A stretch of 64,000 nucleotides of DNA from Bog-756 sp963718405 (GTDB taxonomy: Bacteria; Actinomycetota; Acidimicrobiia; Acidimicrobiales; RAAP-2): NCBI GenBank assembly GCA_963718405.1, contig CAVQYZ010000002.1:1240001-1304000 (forward strand). Direction: 5' to 3'. The translations under genes were made by a program, and so were the position numbers. Under the pieces are notes generated by a model that was given only the letters and a program-made list of their open reading frames with translations, was not told the origin of the DNA and made no database searches. Below are positions 44,316 to 53,437 of the stretch, in pieces; positions within the stretch are counted from its first letter, which is position 1; each line of letters opens with the position of its first letter.

Positions 44316-46514
44316 ATGGAAGGAGTGTCGGAGGCGCCGTCAGGCCGCGGGCTGTCGGCCGGCGGTCCCGGCATCGCCGTCGACGTGCTGGCGGTCGAGG
44401 ACAACCCCGAGCAGGTACCGGTCGAGCTCCCACCGGTTTCGGGCACCCACCACTACATGCCCGCCCTCGACGGCTTGCGGGCCCTGGCGGTAGGGGGGGT
44501 CATCGCCTACCACTTCGGGTACCACTGGGCCAACGGCGGCTACCTCGGGGTGGACTTCTTCTTCGTGCTGTCCGGGTTCCTGATCACCGGACTGTTGGTC
44601 GGAGAGTGGGACGGTCGGGGCACCATCGGGCTGCGGTCCTTCTGGTTCCGGCGGGCCAAGCGGCTTCTGCCCGCGGTGATGCTCTTGTTGGTGGTGCTGT
44701 CGGTGTACTCGAGGCTGGGTGGGCCCAACATCACCGCCTCCACCTTCAAGGGCGATGGCATCGCCACGCTCTTCTACTACGCCAACTGGCACCTCATCTT
44801 CACCAACCAGTCCTACTTCGCGCAGTTCGAACTGCCGTCCACCCTTCGCCACACCTGGTCGTTGGCCATCGAGGAGCAGTTCTACCTGGTGTGGCCACTG
44901 CTGATCCTGGGAGGGCTGGGCCTGGCCCGGCGCCGGGGCACTCAGCGCCACCGGAGTCACACCACCTCCGCGCACCGTTGGTTGACCCGACCCGGGGCCT
45001 TCTGGTGCACCGTGGCCCTGGCCACGGCCTCGGCGGTGGAGATGGTCGTCCTCTACCAGCGCAGCCACGGGACCGATGTGTCACGGATCTACTACGGGAC
45101 CGACACCCGGGCCTTCGAACTGCTGATCGGGGCGGCCCTGGCCCTGGTGGTGGCGGGCCGGCCCGCGCACCCCCCCGCCGTCCGGCGCCGACTCCACGTC
45201 CTGGCCCCGGTGGCGGCGGTGGTGCTCGGCGTGCTGTGGGTGACGGCGGGCAACGACCAGAGCGATCCGCTGTCCTGGATGTTCCAGGGGGGCTTGGTGC
45301 TGGCCAGTCTCCTGGCCGCAGCGGTGATCGCCGGGGTGGCTCAGAGCGACCCCGGGGCCTTCGGTCGGATGCTGTCGTTCCGTCCCCTGCGATGGGTGGG
45401 AGGGATCTCCTACGGGCTCTACCTGTGGCACTGGCCGGTCTATGTGCTCATGACCGATGTGACCACCGGGCTCAGCGGGACGTCGCTGTTGGTGGCCCGA
45501 CTGGCCGCCACCTTCGGTGCCGCCTCCGCCAGCTTCTACCTGCTGGAACGGCCCTTCCGGCGCCACCGCTGGGGCGGATGGACCTTTTTGGGGGTCATGG
45601 CGGTGGGTGCCGGCGTCACCGTCACCGCCCTGTTGCTCAGCACGGCCACCGTGGCCGCCCCGGTGGCCATCGGGCACGGATCCTCGACCGTGCGGGTGGT
45701 CTCCCCCACCGCCGTCCCCGATCCCCTGCCCCCTCCGATCGACCTGCCGGCGGGCCGGGTCCTGTCGGCGGCGGATCCCCTGCGGGTCATGACCATCGGC
45801 GACAGCGTCATGTACGACGGTGAGGCAGGCATCCAGGCGGCCATGCAGGCCACCGGGGTGGTCAAGGTGAGCCCCCACGGGTTTCTTGGATGGGGCCTGT
45901 TCAACGACGCCAACTTCCAGGCCGACCTGGCCAGTGCGGTGGCCCTGAACCATCCGGAGGTCATCCTCATGATGTGGTCGTGGGACAACGCCTACGCCAC
46001 TGCCCACCCCGCGGCTTACCTCAGACGGCTCACCGAGGCCATCGACGTGATGCTGGCCCCGGGCGACGGGGTGGACGGCATCGCCATCATCCAGTTCCCC
46101 AAGATCGGCCCCAACGACGCCATCATCAACCCGGCGCAACGCCAACAGGCCGAGCAGGCCGCCGAGGCCAACCGCCAAGGGTTCGATCGGATCGTGTCGA
46201 AACTGCCCGCCGCGTACCCGGGGAGGATCACCTACTTGCCCATCGCCTCCGCCCTCGAGGTGGACGGCCGCTACTCCACCTGGCTGCCGACCACCAACGG
46301 CGGATGGGTGCGAGCCCGCAAGATCGACAACACTCATCTGTGCCCTGCCGGCGCTGCCGTGCTGGGGGCCAAGGTGACCGAGGAGCTGACTCCGATGTTC
46401 CATCTCCCCGCTCCGGCCCCAGGATGGATCAACGGCCCGTGGACCAAGAATGAAGTTCGGTTCGGTCCAGCCGGCGACTGCCCCAACGACCAGCCACCGG
46501 CTGGCACCGGGTAA
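44316..46514 (+). CDS. acyltransferase-3/SGNH O-acyltransferase
   Basis: The 732-residue protein has an N-terminal acyltransferase-3 membrane domain (about 45-430) and a C-terminal SGNH-hydrolase-like domain (about 500-720). Motifs include 'LDGLRALAVGGVIAYHFG' with the catalytic His, 'GVDFFFVLSGFLITG', 'RRAKRLLPA' and 'TWSLAIEEQFYLVWP'. The SGNH part has 'VMTIGDSVMYDGEAG' and a final 'DNTHLCPAGA' with the Asp-x-x-His pair. Such proteins move acyl groups across the membrane onto surface glycans or peptidoglycan. The open frame extends 165 codons upstream, but that is shadow over the DoxX-Rieske gene; ATG at 44316 is the first good start. Confidence 0.93.
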   Translation: MEGVSEAPSGRGLSAGGPGIAVDVLAVEDNPEQVPVELPPVSGTHHYMPALDGLRALAVGGVIAYHFGYHWANGGYLGVDFFFVLSGFLITGLLVGEWDGRGTIGLRSFWFRRAKRLLPAVMLLLVVLSVYSRLGGPNITASTFKGDGIATLFYYANWHLIFTNQSYFAQFELPSTLRHTWSLAIEEQFYLVWPLLILGGLGLARRRGTQRHRSHTTSAHRWLTRPGAFWCTVALATASAVEMVVLYQRSHGTDVSRIYYGTDTRAFELLIGAALALVVAGRPAHPPAVRRRLHVLAPVAAVVLGVLWVTAGNDQSDPLSWMFQGGLVLASLLAAAVIAGVAQSDPGAFGRMLSFRPLRWVGGISYGLYLWHWPVYVLMTDVTTGLSGTSLLVARLAATFGAASASFYLLERPFRRHRWGGWTFLGVMAVGAGVTVTALLLSTATVAAPVAIGHGSSTVRVVSPTAVPDPLPPPIDLPAGRVLSAADPLRVMTIGDSVMYDGEAGIQAAMQATGVVKVSPHGFLGWGLFNDANFQADLASAVALNHPEVILMMWSWDNAYATAHPAAYLRRLTEAIDVMLAPGDGVDGIAIIQFPKIGPNDAIINPAQRQQAEQAAEANRQGFDRIVSKLPAAYPGRITYLPIASALEVDGRYSTWLPTTNGGWVRARKIDNTHLCPAGAAVLGAKVTEELTPMFHLPAPAPGWINGPWTKNEVRFGPAGDCPNDQPPAGTG

Positions 46515-46533
46515 AACCGAACAGCGCCTTCCG

Positions 46534-46565
46534 GCCCGCTCGAGCGGGCGCCCTGATTAGTTTTG
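46534..46565 (+). terminator. intrinsic terminator after the O-acyltransferase gene
   Basis: A perfect 16-base palindrome, GCCCGCTCGAGCGGGC (46534-46549), is followed within a dozen bases by a T-rich stretch (TTAGTTTT). It is 20 bases after the acyltransferase stop and before the next gene. Confidence 0.6.
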
Positions 46566-46593
46566 GGCCATCAGGAGCGCGTACCATGGCGGT

Positions 46594-47001
46594 GTGGATC
46601 CCTCGACCGTGATCGCCGGCGGACCGAGTGGGGTCTCCACCCGGTCGAAGGCCGACGAGGCCATGCGCCGCCTGCTGCGGGTGCCCTCGGACCAGTCCCC
46701 CATCGACGAGTCCGAGACCCACCGCATCTTCAGCGCCTCGATCTTCCTGTCGGCCCTGCGCTGCCTGCTCAGCTACATCGTCCTGCCGGTGGTGCTGCCT
46801 CTCCTGGGGGTGGCCAAGGGAGTCGGTCCGGCCATCGGCATTCCCATCGGGGTGCTGGCGCTGACCTTCGACTACCTGGGGATCCGCCGCTTCTGGTTGG
46901 CCGACCACCGCCAGCGGTGGGCCTTCTCCGCCCTCTACGCCGTGGTCGGCACCATGGTGCTGATCCTGCTGATCGTGGATATCGTCAACGTCGTGAGCTG
47001 A
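46594..47001 (+). CDS. small membrane protein of unknown function
   Basis: This 135-residue protein begins with GTG, has a charged N-terminal cytosolic part of about 45 residues ('SKADEAMRRLLRVPSD'), then three membrane helices ('FLSALRCLLSYIVLPVVLPLL', 'IGIPIGVLALTFDYLGI' and a final 'ALYAVVGTMVLILLIVDIV'). I recognise no family with certainty; similar proteins occur in actinobacteria as conserved hypotheticals. It sits between a terminator and the cellulose-synthase-like gene on the same strand, so it may be the first gene of that unit. Confidence 0.75.
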   Translation: MDPSTVIAGGPSGVSTRSKADEAMRRLLRVPSDQSPIDESETHRIFSASIFLSALRCLLSYIVLPVVLPLLGVAKGVGPAIGIPIGVLALTFDYLGIRRFWLADHRQRWAFSALYAVVGTMVLILLIVDIVNVVS

Positions 47002-47043
47002 TCGCAGCCCGGGGTTCGGTTCTTCGGATCCGGATGTCGGGCC

Positions 47044-49005
47044 ATGGGGAGCGACCGGCGGCGCTCAAGGGTTAGCGCCAGCGGGTCGATAGCCGAGGGG
47101 ATGGAGAATCCCTCGCCGCCGGCGACGCAGAGCTTCAAGGGCCATGACCGGCTGCTGCGCGCCGTGGTGGCGGTGACCCTGGTCTGGGGCGCGGCGTATC
47201 TCGGCTGGCGGGCGTCGGTGACATGGCACGGGGCCCAACCGGCCATGTACGTGGTGCTGTTGGTATGCGAGGTCTTCGGGTGGTTGATGTTGGCGTCGTT
47301 CGCCTTTCTGGCCTGGCGGATACCGACCACCAAGCGACCACCGATCGGATGGCGGCCGACCGTCGATGTCTTCGTCTGCACCTACGACGAGAGCATGGAG
47401 ATCCTTGGCGCCACGTTGCTCGGGTGTGACCGCATCACCTATCCCCACACCACCTGGGTCCTCGACGACGGACGCCGTCCCGACGTGGACCGGCTGGCCG
47501 AACGATTCGGGGCCAACTACCTCACCCGTCCGGACAACGACGGCGCCAAGGCCGGGAACATCAACCGCGCCCTGGCCGTGACAAAAGGACAACTGGTGTT
47601 GATCCTCGACGCCGACCATGTCCCCCAGCCGGACATCCTCGACGCCACCGTGGGCTACTTCGACGACCCCTCGGTGGCCCTGGTCCAGACCCCCCACGAT
47701 TTCGGCAACCACGACTCGTTCCAGCACTTCGAGACGGGGCGGCACGACCAGTCGATGTTCTTCGAAGTGATCATGCCGGGCAAGGACCGCCACGACGGAG
47801 CGTTCTGGTGCGGATCGGCGGCCGTCATCCTGCGTCACGCCCTGGAGGGGATCGGGGGGATCGCCACCGAGACGGTGGCCGAGGACTTCCACACCACCAT
47901 CCGGCTCCACGGACAGGGATGGCACACCCGTTACCACGACGAGACCCTGGTCCAGGGCCTGGCTCCCCACGACCTGGCCACGTTCCTGCTCCAGCGGGAC
48001 CGGTGGGCCCGGGGGAACCTGTCGGTGCTGCGGACGCCGGAGAACCCGCTCATCGCCCCCCACCTTTCCGTCAAGCAACGGGCCAGCTATCTCTCCTCCC
48101 TGCTGGCCTACTTCGTTCCTTTGCAGCGCCTCGGGATGCTGGCCGTTCTGGTGGCCATGCTGGTGAGCGGAGCGCTACCGCTGCACGGGACGCTGTGGCA
48201 GTTCGGAGTGTTCTGGGCGCCGTGGATGGTTCTCAATCTGGTGGGGTCGGCGGCGCTGTGCCGCGGCCAGGCCAGCCTGTGGGACGGGGCCTACTCGACC
48301 CTGCTGACCACGGAGATCTTCACCCGGGCGGCCTTCGTGCTGATCCACCCGTTCCGTACCTCGTTCAAGGTGACGCCGAAGGACGGCATCGACGACGGCG
48401 GTTGGTCGGCCGCCCGTCAGCTCCGGCTGGTGTTGGTCATGGCGGCAGTGCTGGTCTCCGCCATCGTGCTCCGGGTGTTGGCCGAAGTGGGGGTGGTCCC
48501 GCTGCCGCCGCTGCGGGGGCTGGCTCTGGTGGCGGGGTTGGTCTTCGGGTCGTGGGAGCTGTTCGTGGTGGGGGCGGCGCTGTGGCGGGTGACCCGGCGC
48601 CATCAGATCCGTCATCACTACCGCGTCCCGGTCGAGGTGGCCGGCGTAGTGGACGACACCGTGGTGCGGGTGGTCGATCTCACCGTCAGCGGTGCCGGCA
48701 TCATCGGGCCGCGCTCACTCGAGGTGGGCGAAGAGGTGGCGCTGCGGATGGACCTGCCCACGGTGACCGGGGAGATGCACGAGGTCCAGGTGCGCTTCAC
48801 CGTGTGTTCGAGCCGACCGGTCGAGGACCTCGGGTGGCGGATGGGGGGCACCCTTATACCGGTGACCGAGGCCGACGGCGATGCCCTCATCGAGCACTGC
48901 CACGTGGTCACGTCCCGGGCCCGACTCACCGAGTCCGGCCGCCTGGACCCGGGAGTCCCGGTGGTGAGGGTGGAGGAGCCGGTCCGACAGGCCGTCAATC
49001 ACTGA
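47044..49005 (+). CDS. cellulose-synthase-like glycosyltransferase with PilZ domain
   Basis: The 653-residue protein is a processive GT2 membrane synthase. After two N-terminal helices the catalytic domain shows 'VDVFVCTYDES', 'WVLDDGRRPD' (D), 'ILDADHVPQ' (DxD), 'ETVAEDFHT' (TED type) and 'QRDRWARGN' (QxxRW). Four to five more helices follow. The C-terminal PilZ domain has 'RHHYRVP' (RxxxR) and 'DLTVSGAG' (DxSxxG-like, Thr in place of Ser), so cyclic-di-GMP control is likely. Without BcsB or BcsC neighbours, the polymer may not be cellulose. The start at 47044 could instead be ATG 47101 ('MENPSPPA'). Confidence 0.93.
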   Translation: MGSDRRRSRVSASGSIAEGMENPSPPATQSFKGHDRLLRAVVAVTLVWGAAYLGWRASVTWHGAQPAMYVVLLVCEVFGWLMLASFAFLAWRIPTTKRPPIGWRPTVDVFVCTYDESMEILGATLLGCDRITYPHTTWVLDDGRRPDVDRLAERFGANYLTRPDNDGAKAGNINRALAVTKGQLVLILDADHVPQPDILDATVGYFDDPSVALVQTPHDFGNHDSFQHFETGRHDQSMFFEVIMPGKDRHDGAFWCGSAAVILRHALEGIGGIATETVAEDFHTTIRLHGQGWHTRYHDETLVQGLAPHDLATFLLQRDRWARGNLSVLRTPENPLIAPHLSVKQRASYLSSLLAYFVPLQRLGMLAVLVAMLVSGALPLHGTLWQFGVFWAPWMVLNLVGSAALCRGQASLWDGAYSTLLTTEIFTRAAFVLIHPFRTSFKVTPKDGIDDGGWSAARQLRLVLVMAAVLVSAIVLRVLAEVGVVPLPPLRGLALVAGLVFGSWELFVVGAALWRVTRRHQIRHHYRVPVEVAGVVDDTVVRVVDLTVSGAGIIGPRSLEVGEEVALRMDLPTVTGEMHEVQVRFTVCSSRPVEDLGWRMGGTLIPVTEADGDALIEHCHVVTSRARLTESGRLDPGVPVVRVEEPVRQAVNH

Positions 49006-49853
49006 GCCGGAGCGGGCCGCCAATCAGGGTGCAGCTGGTTGGTCAGGACCAGTTTGAGGGCCTTGACCGTCTGACCGTTCTCGGTGGCGTCGGGGTGCTC
49101 GGCCAGCCAGGCGATGGCGGCGGCCGGTGCCGAGGGCGGTGCCCCTGTGTAGTGACCGACCAGGCCCAGGGCCGCCGCATTGACCTGCTGGCGCTCGGTA
49201 TCGACGTACCCCGGGTCCACGTTGAAGGCCCGGATGCCGCGGTCCCCCAGTTCGACGGCCAGCAAGGGGGCGAACCGGTGGAAGGCCGCCTTGGATGCGG
49301 CATAGCCCACTCCCCAACCACCCTGCCCTACCGGGCCCGGAGGGTCGGCGGTGGCGGTATGGGACGTCACGTCGATGATGATGCCCCGCCCTCGTTCGAG
49401 CATCCCGGGCAGGACCGCCTGGATCAGGACGAACTGGGCCACCACGTTGGCCGCCAACTTCGACTCCAACTGCTGGACCGTCAGCTCCATCACCGGGACC
49501 ATGCTCCCGGGGCTGGTGTCCACGGCGTTGTTGACCAACAGGTCCACGCCACCCCAGGCCTCCACCACCCGGTCGACGGCTGCTCGCAGGCCGTGGCGGT
49601 CATGGAGGTCGGCCACCACGGACAGCACCCGACGGCCCGATCGCTCGACCAGCTCCGCGGTGGTCTCGAGGCTGCCGGGCAGGGGACGACCCTCGCCGGT
49701 GTCGGAGTCGTCGTGGCCCTCACCCTCCCGCAGGGTGCGACCGGTCACAGCCACGTCCCAGCCCGCTTCAGCCAGGGCCACGGCGGTGGCCTTGCCGATC
49801 CCCCGGGTTGCTCCGGACACCAGGGCCCGTTTCGTCACCGGTTCATCGGTCAT
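48999..49853 (-). CDS. short-chain dehydrogenase/reductase (SDR)
   Basis: The 284-residue oxidoreductase has the classical SDR motifs 'SGATRGIGKATA' (TGxxxGxG-like, with Ser), 'LLVNNAVD' (NNAG-like) and 'YAASKAAFHRF' (YxxxK). A tail of about 25 residues follows the fold. The substrate is unknown. The gene converges with the cellulose-synthase-like gene and overlaps it by seven bases at the 3' ends, so there is no room for a separate terminator. Confidence 0.92.
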   Translation of the reverse strand: MTDEPVTKRALVSGATRGIGKATAVALAEAGWDVAVTGRTLREGEGHDDSDTGEGRPLPGSLETTAELVERSGRRVLSVVADLHDRHGLRAAVDRVVEAWGGVDLLVNNAVDTSPGSMVPVMELTVQQLESKLAANVVAQFVLIQAVLPGMLERGRGIIIDVTSHTATADPPGPVGQGGWGVGYAASKAAFHRFAPLLAVELGDRGIRAFNVDPGYVDTERQQVNAAALGLVGHYTGAPPSAPAAAIAWLAEHPDATENGQTVKALKLVLTNQLHPDWRPAPAQ

Positions 49854-49910
49854 GCCCCGGTGTCTAGCAGCCGGGACCGGCGGCCACCGGACTCCGGTCC
49901 GGGGCAGCCG

Positions 49911-51911
49911 TCACGGGCCGGTGGATCCCCCGGCCACCACGCAGCTGGTGGCGGTGAGAGTGGGCCGGATCCCTTCGTAGCCCAGGCCGGCCAGGCAGGC
50001 ATTGATGGTGGGCGTCGAAGGGGGTGACCAGCGAGACGGTCGGTTCACATCGGTCCAGACCCAGGCGTCGGCCTGATGGATGGGGCGCTGGCCGGTGGCT
50101 GCGCTGACCAGGGCGGCGGCCTGGGTCACCGAGCGGATCCGTTGGTAGGCCGGCAGATCGGGTTGGTCGGGGATCACCACCATGGTGACCCCCCACCCGA
50201 GGAGGGCCTGCCGGGTGGCCACGGCACCGGCCGACGTGATGGCCTCGGAGGTGCTGAAGAAGAAGGTGGCGTTGGTGAGAGCCGACTGACCGGCTTCCTC
50301 CCGCCCGGCCCGCTGGATCGTGCCGCTCGGGCCGCCCGTTCCGGCCATCGAGTAGTGCATCCGGTTGACCGCCTGCCAGGTCATGGCGGACTGGCTTACG
50401 GCAAAGGGGGCCGGCAGGACCAGGAGCACCTGCTTGCCGGCCAGGTGCGGGGCCACGGTCCGGAACCAGGTGGGCACCAGGACCGGCTGGGTGGTGAAGG
50501 GAAGGGCGGCGGTCAGGTACACGGCCACCGGGACCAGCGCCACCGCGGCCACCGCCGTCCCCACCAGCCCGGCGGTCCAGGCCGGGCGCCCGGGCCAGGC
50601 GGTATGGCAGTGGTCGACGGTCAGCGCCACGAGCCCGGCCACGCACAGGTAGGTGAACAGGACGAACCGGCTGGAGGAGATGTTCTCCAGCAGCGGGAGG
50701 TGGGCCGCCAGCTGCCAGGGCAGGAGGACGTGGCGGTTGGCCCCGAGGGACAGCACGGCCGACACCGCGGCCATGACGGCCAGCAGCCACATCCGGCGGT
50801 CATGGCGCCAAGCCACCAGGCCCCCGACCACCACGGCCACCGCCCCGAACCCGAAATACTCCGAGGACAGGACCGGCCCCTGGCTCCCGCCCACCACCCG
50901 GCTCATGGCCGCTCCGAAGAACCCGGTGGACAGGGCTGGGGCAGGCAGTACGAACTGCTTGGCCACCGTGCCTCCGTAGGCCGGGTAGAAGTGCGGCCAC
51001 ACCAGACCGCTCAGGTGGGCCGGGCCGGCCAGGGCGAACCACACCGGATAGGCCAGCAGGACCCCCCCGGTGACCGCGGCCGCTCCGAGGCCCACGATGG
51101 TGTGGTGGAGACCCTGGTGCAGGTCGGCCGGGTGTCTCCAGGCGGCCCAGACCGCCACCACGGCGATCCCGATGACCACCACGATGGCCATGATGATGAG
51201 GACCTCGCTCCCGATGAAAAACTGGACCGTCACCAACAGGCCCAGGACCAAGCCGGTCAGGACGGGCGAGCGCTTTCGTCGGAACAGCAGCTCGTCGAGG
51301 CACAGGACGATCAGGGGAGGCATCACCGCCATCCCCAGCATGAGGTGGGCATCGGCCAGGCTCATCAGGACGAAGGGCGAGAAGCCGTAGAGCAGGCCGG
51401 CGAAGAAGGCCGCCGGCGACCAGGCCACCCACCGACGCACCAGGACGAACATGGACAGAGCCGACAGGGCCGGGGCCAGGGTCAGGGCCACGTTCATCGA
51501 GGCGATGGGCCCGAACAACCACGTGACCGGGGCCAGGACCACGCCGATGGCCAGGACGCTGGTATTGGCCGGCAGGTTGACCCCCCCGGGGTAGCCGGTG
51601 GCGGTGGAGTAGAAGGGATTGAGGCCGTGGGCGATGGCGTAGGCCGGCCATTCGATGAACCAGGTGAACAGGGAGCTGTCACCACAACCGCAGGTGGTGG
51701 TGGAGGTGGGGTGCCCGGTCCACACGTGCCACCACAGCACCACGGCCAGCGCCAGATAGCCCGCTCCAGCCAGGAGCAGCGACCGTAGCGGCCGGACCGT
51801 CCTGTTCCGGTTACGGCCCTCCCGTTGGTGGACGGCCCTCCGGGGCCGTCCCTCCCCCGGTGGCACCACCGCCGACCGGTCGTCGGCAGTCTGCGTGTCG
51901 GCGGCGGTCAC
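49911..51911 (-). CDS. large multi-pass membrane protein, GT-C-like
   Basis: The 666-residue protein starts with an Arg-rich cytosolic segment, then about a dozen membrane helices ('LLLAGAGYLALAVVLWWHVW', 'FAGLLYGFSPFVLMSLADAH' and so on). The first outer loop contains 'CGCGDSSLFTWFIEWPAYA', in which the acidic residue after the first helix resembles the GT-C Asp/Glu site. A shorter soluble C-terminal part of about 150 residues follows, with 'VVIPDQPDLPAYQRI'. This layout is seen in actinobacterial predicted glycosyltransferases and polysaccharide polymerases, but no family is certain. It is divergent from the PAP2 gene across about 260 bases. Confidence 0.78.
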   Translation of the reverse strand: MTAADTQTADDRSAVVPPGEGRPRRAVHQREGRNRNRTVRPLRSLLLAGAGYLALAVVLWWHVWTGHPTSTTTCGCGDSSLFTWFIEWPAYAIAHGLNPFYSTATGYPGGVNLPANTSVLAIGVVLAPVTWLFGPIASMNVALTLAPALSALSMFVLVRRWVAWSPAAFFAGLLYGFSPFVLMSLADAHLMLGMAVMPPLIVLCLDELLFRRKRSPVLTGLVLGLLVTVQFFIGSEVLIIMAIVVVIGIAVVAVWAAWRHPADLHQGLHHTIVGLGAAAVTGGVLLAYPVWFALAGPAHLSGLVWPHFYPAYGGTVAKQFVLPAPALSTGFFGAAMSRVVGGSQGPVLSSEYFGFGAVAVVVGGLVAWRHDRRMWLLAVMAAVSAVLSLGANRHVLLPWQLAAHLPLLENISSSRFVLFTYLCVAGLVALTVDHCHTAWPGRPAWTAGLVGTAVAAVALVPVAVYLTAALPFTTQPVLVPTWFRTVAPHLAGKQVLLVLPAPFAVSQSAMTWQAVNRMHYSMAGTGGPSGTIQRAGREEAGQSALTNATFFFSTSEAITSAGAVATRQALLGWGVTMVVIPDQPDLPAYQRIRSVTQAAALVSAATGQRPIHQADAWVWTDVNRPSRWSPPSTPTINACLAGLGYEGIRPTLTATSCVVAGGSTGP

Positions 51912-52169
51912 GCCGGCGTCGGGGGTACGAGCCGCGGGGAGGAGGCGCTGAGGGTCGGCGGCCGGCCCGAGCCGCCGGTGAGGGTCTTCCCCTTGCCGGG
52001 CGCAGCGTCCATGGACCTGCGATTGTACGGTACGGCGGCCTGGACGACCGGCCCCGTTGGTCCCCTCCTCTGATCTGTGTCCGGTCTTCCACCTCTACGA
52101 CCAGGGCCGAAGGGCTCCCGACGGGTTGGCCGCCCAGACAGTTGGCCTGTTGGCCCATAACCTTGATCC

Positions 52170-52868
52170 ATGGGATCGACCACCTCCACAACGGGCCGGC
52201 AGCTCCGGGGACCCCGGGCCAGCTCTCCGGCGGCCACGATCATGGAAGTGGTGGCGGGCGGATTCCTCCTGGGGTTGGCGGCACTGGCCGGGCTGGCCTT
52301 CGTGCACCGACCGTGGCCCAACCGGCTGGACGTCCTGGGGTACCAGGCGCTCCCGCCCGACTTCGGCTCACGTTGGGCCCACGACTTCGCCAACCTCGGC
52401 TCGTTGACGGTGCTCCTGGTCGGGGTGGCTGTGGTCTTCGTGGTCGGCCTGACCCGCGACTGGGTGCGGGCGGTGGCGTGTGCCGTGGCGCCGGTGGTCG
52501 CCGTCCTCATCGTCCAGGACCTGGCCAAACCGCTGGTCGGCCGGCATATCGGGCTCACCGGCGGGTCGTCCTACCCCTCAGGAACCGTGGCTGCCGTGGC
52601 AGCACTGGCCACGGCTGCCACCCTGGTCATGCCACGGGTGGTCCGACCGTTGGCGGCCCTGGTGGGGGTGGTGGCCACGGTGGGTGCCGGTGTGGCGGTC
52701 ATCGTGCTCCGCTGGCACTACCCCACCGACGTACTCGGCGGCATGGCCGTGGGGATGGGATCCGTCCTGCTGGTGGACGGGCTGTTCCACGTCCCCTGGG
52801 CGGTGGCGGCCATGGTGCGCCCGCTCCGATCGGATCGGCGCCCCTCACGTCGGCCCCAGCTGGCGTAG
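52170..52868 (+). CDS. PAP2-family phosphatase-like membrane protein (atypical motif)
   Basis: The 232-residue protein has about six membrane helices and PAP2-type motifs: 'AKPLVGRHIG' (motif 1), 'SSYPSGTVAA' (motif 2) and 'LRWHYPTDVLGGMAVG' (motif 3). Motif 2 normally reads PSGH; here it reads PSGT, and the Arg of motif 3 sits directly before WH rather than six residues earlier. It may be a weak or altered phosphatase, for example on polyprenyl or phosphatidate diphosphates. The first 25 residues are Thr/Ser/Gly-rich. Confidence 0.85.
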   Translation: MGSTTSTTGRQLRGPRASSPAATIMEVVAGGFLLGLAALAGLAFVHRPWPNRLDVLGYQALPPDFGSRWAHDFANLGSLTVLLVGVAVVFVVGLTRDWVRAVACAVAPVVAVLIVQDLAKPLVGRHIGLTGGSSYPSGTVAAVAALATAATLVMPRVVRPLAALVGVVATVGAGVAVIVLRWHYPTDVLGGMAVGMGSVLLVDGLFHVPWAVAAMVRPLRSDRRPSRRPQLA

Positions 52869-52971
52869 AGGTCGAGGATGAACGCGGCCGGTTGGATCGA
52901 GTAAACCTGTCGGGAAGAAGGTGTGGCCCCGGGCCCGATGGGCACCGGCAGAGTCAAGTGGAGGCCCCGGC

Positions 52972-53402
52972 ATGGGACTGATGGACAAGGTGAAGGCCCA
53001 GGCGACGGTGTTGGCCGACAAGGCCCAGACCGGGATGCAGCAGGGCCAGGTGAAGATCCAGGAGATGCAGGCCGGCAAGCAGGTCGACCACCTCCTCCGG
53101 GAGTTGGGCGCCTACGTGTTCCTGAGTGAGCGGGGTCGCACCCAGCCCGACAGCGAAGCCAAAGTGGCCGACCTCCTCAGCCAGCTCGACGCCCTGGAGG
53201 CTGCCGGTACCCCGGTGACCGTGACCATGGACCCACCGCCCCCGCCCCCGCCCCCGCCCGGGGAGCGGTTCCCGTCACCCATTCGGAGGGCGAGGCCGGC
53301 GCTCCTCCCCCACCCCCGCCTCCTCCGGCGGCTGCCCAGCCCGGCGCGCCGCCGACCGGGAGCACCATTCCCAAGTCGGGTAGTGGTCTCCCCGGCGAGT
53401 AG
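52972..53402 (+). CDS. small coiled-coil protein with Pro-rich tail (frameshifted)
   Basis: The protein starts 'MGLMDKVKAQATVLADKAQ' with a GGAGG ribosome binding site nine bases upstream, then a helical region to about residue 85 ('LLRELGAYVFLSERG', 'VADLLSQLDALEAAG'). A poly-proline tail begins at 'MDPPPPPPP'. In the C-rich run at about 53231-53262 the frame appears to shift. The alternative frame continues sensibly ('GAVPVTHSEGEAGAPPPPP', ending '...PKSGSGLPGE') to TAG at 53402, whereas the given frame becomes Arg-rich noise to 53409. Similar helix-plus-proline proteins are known in actinobacteria, without assigned function. Confidence 0.75.
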
Positions 53403-53437
53403 GCCCTGACGGTTCCCCTGCTTCGAGGGCCGGCTCC

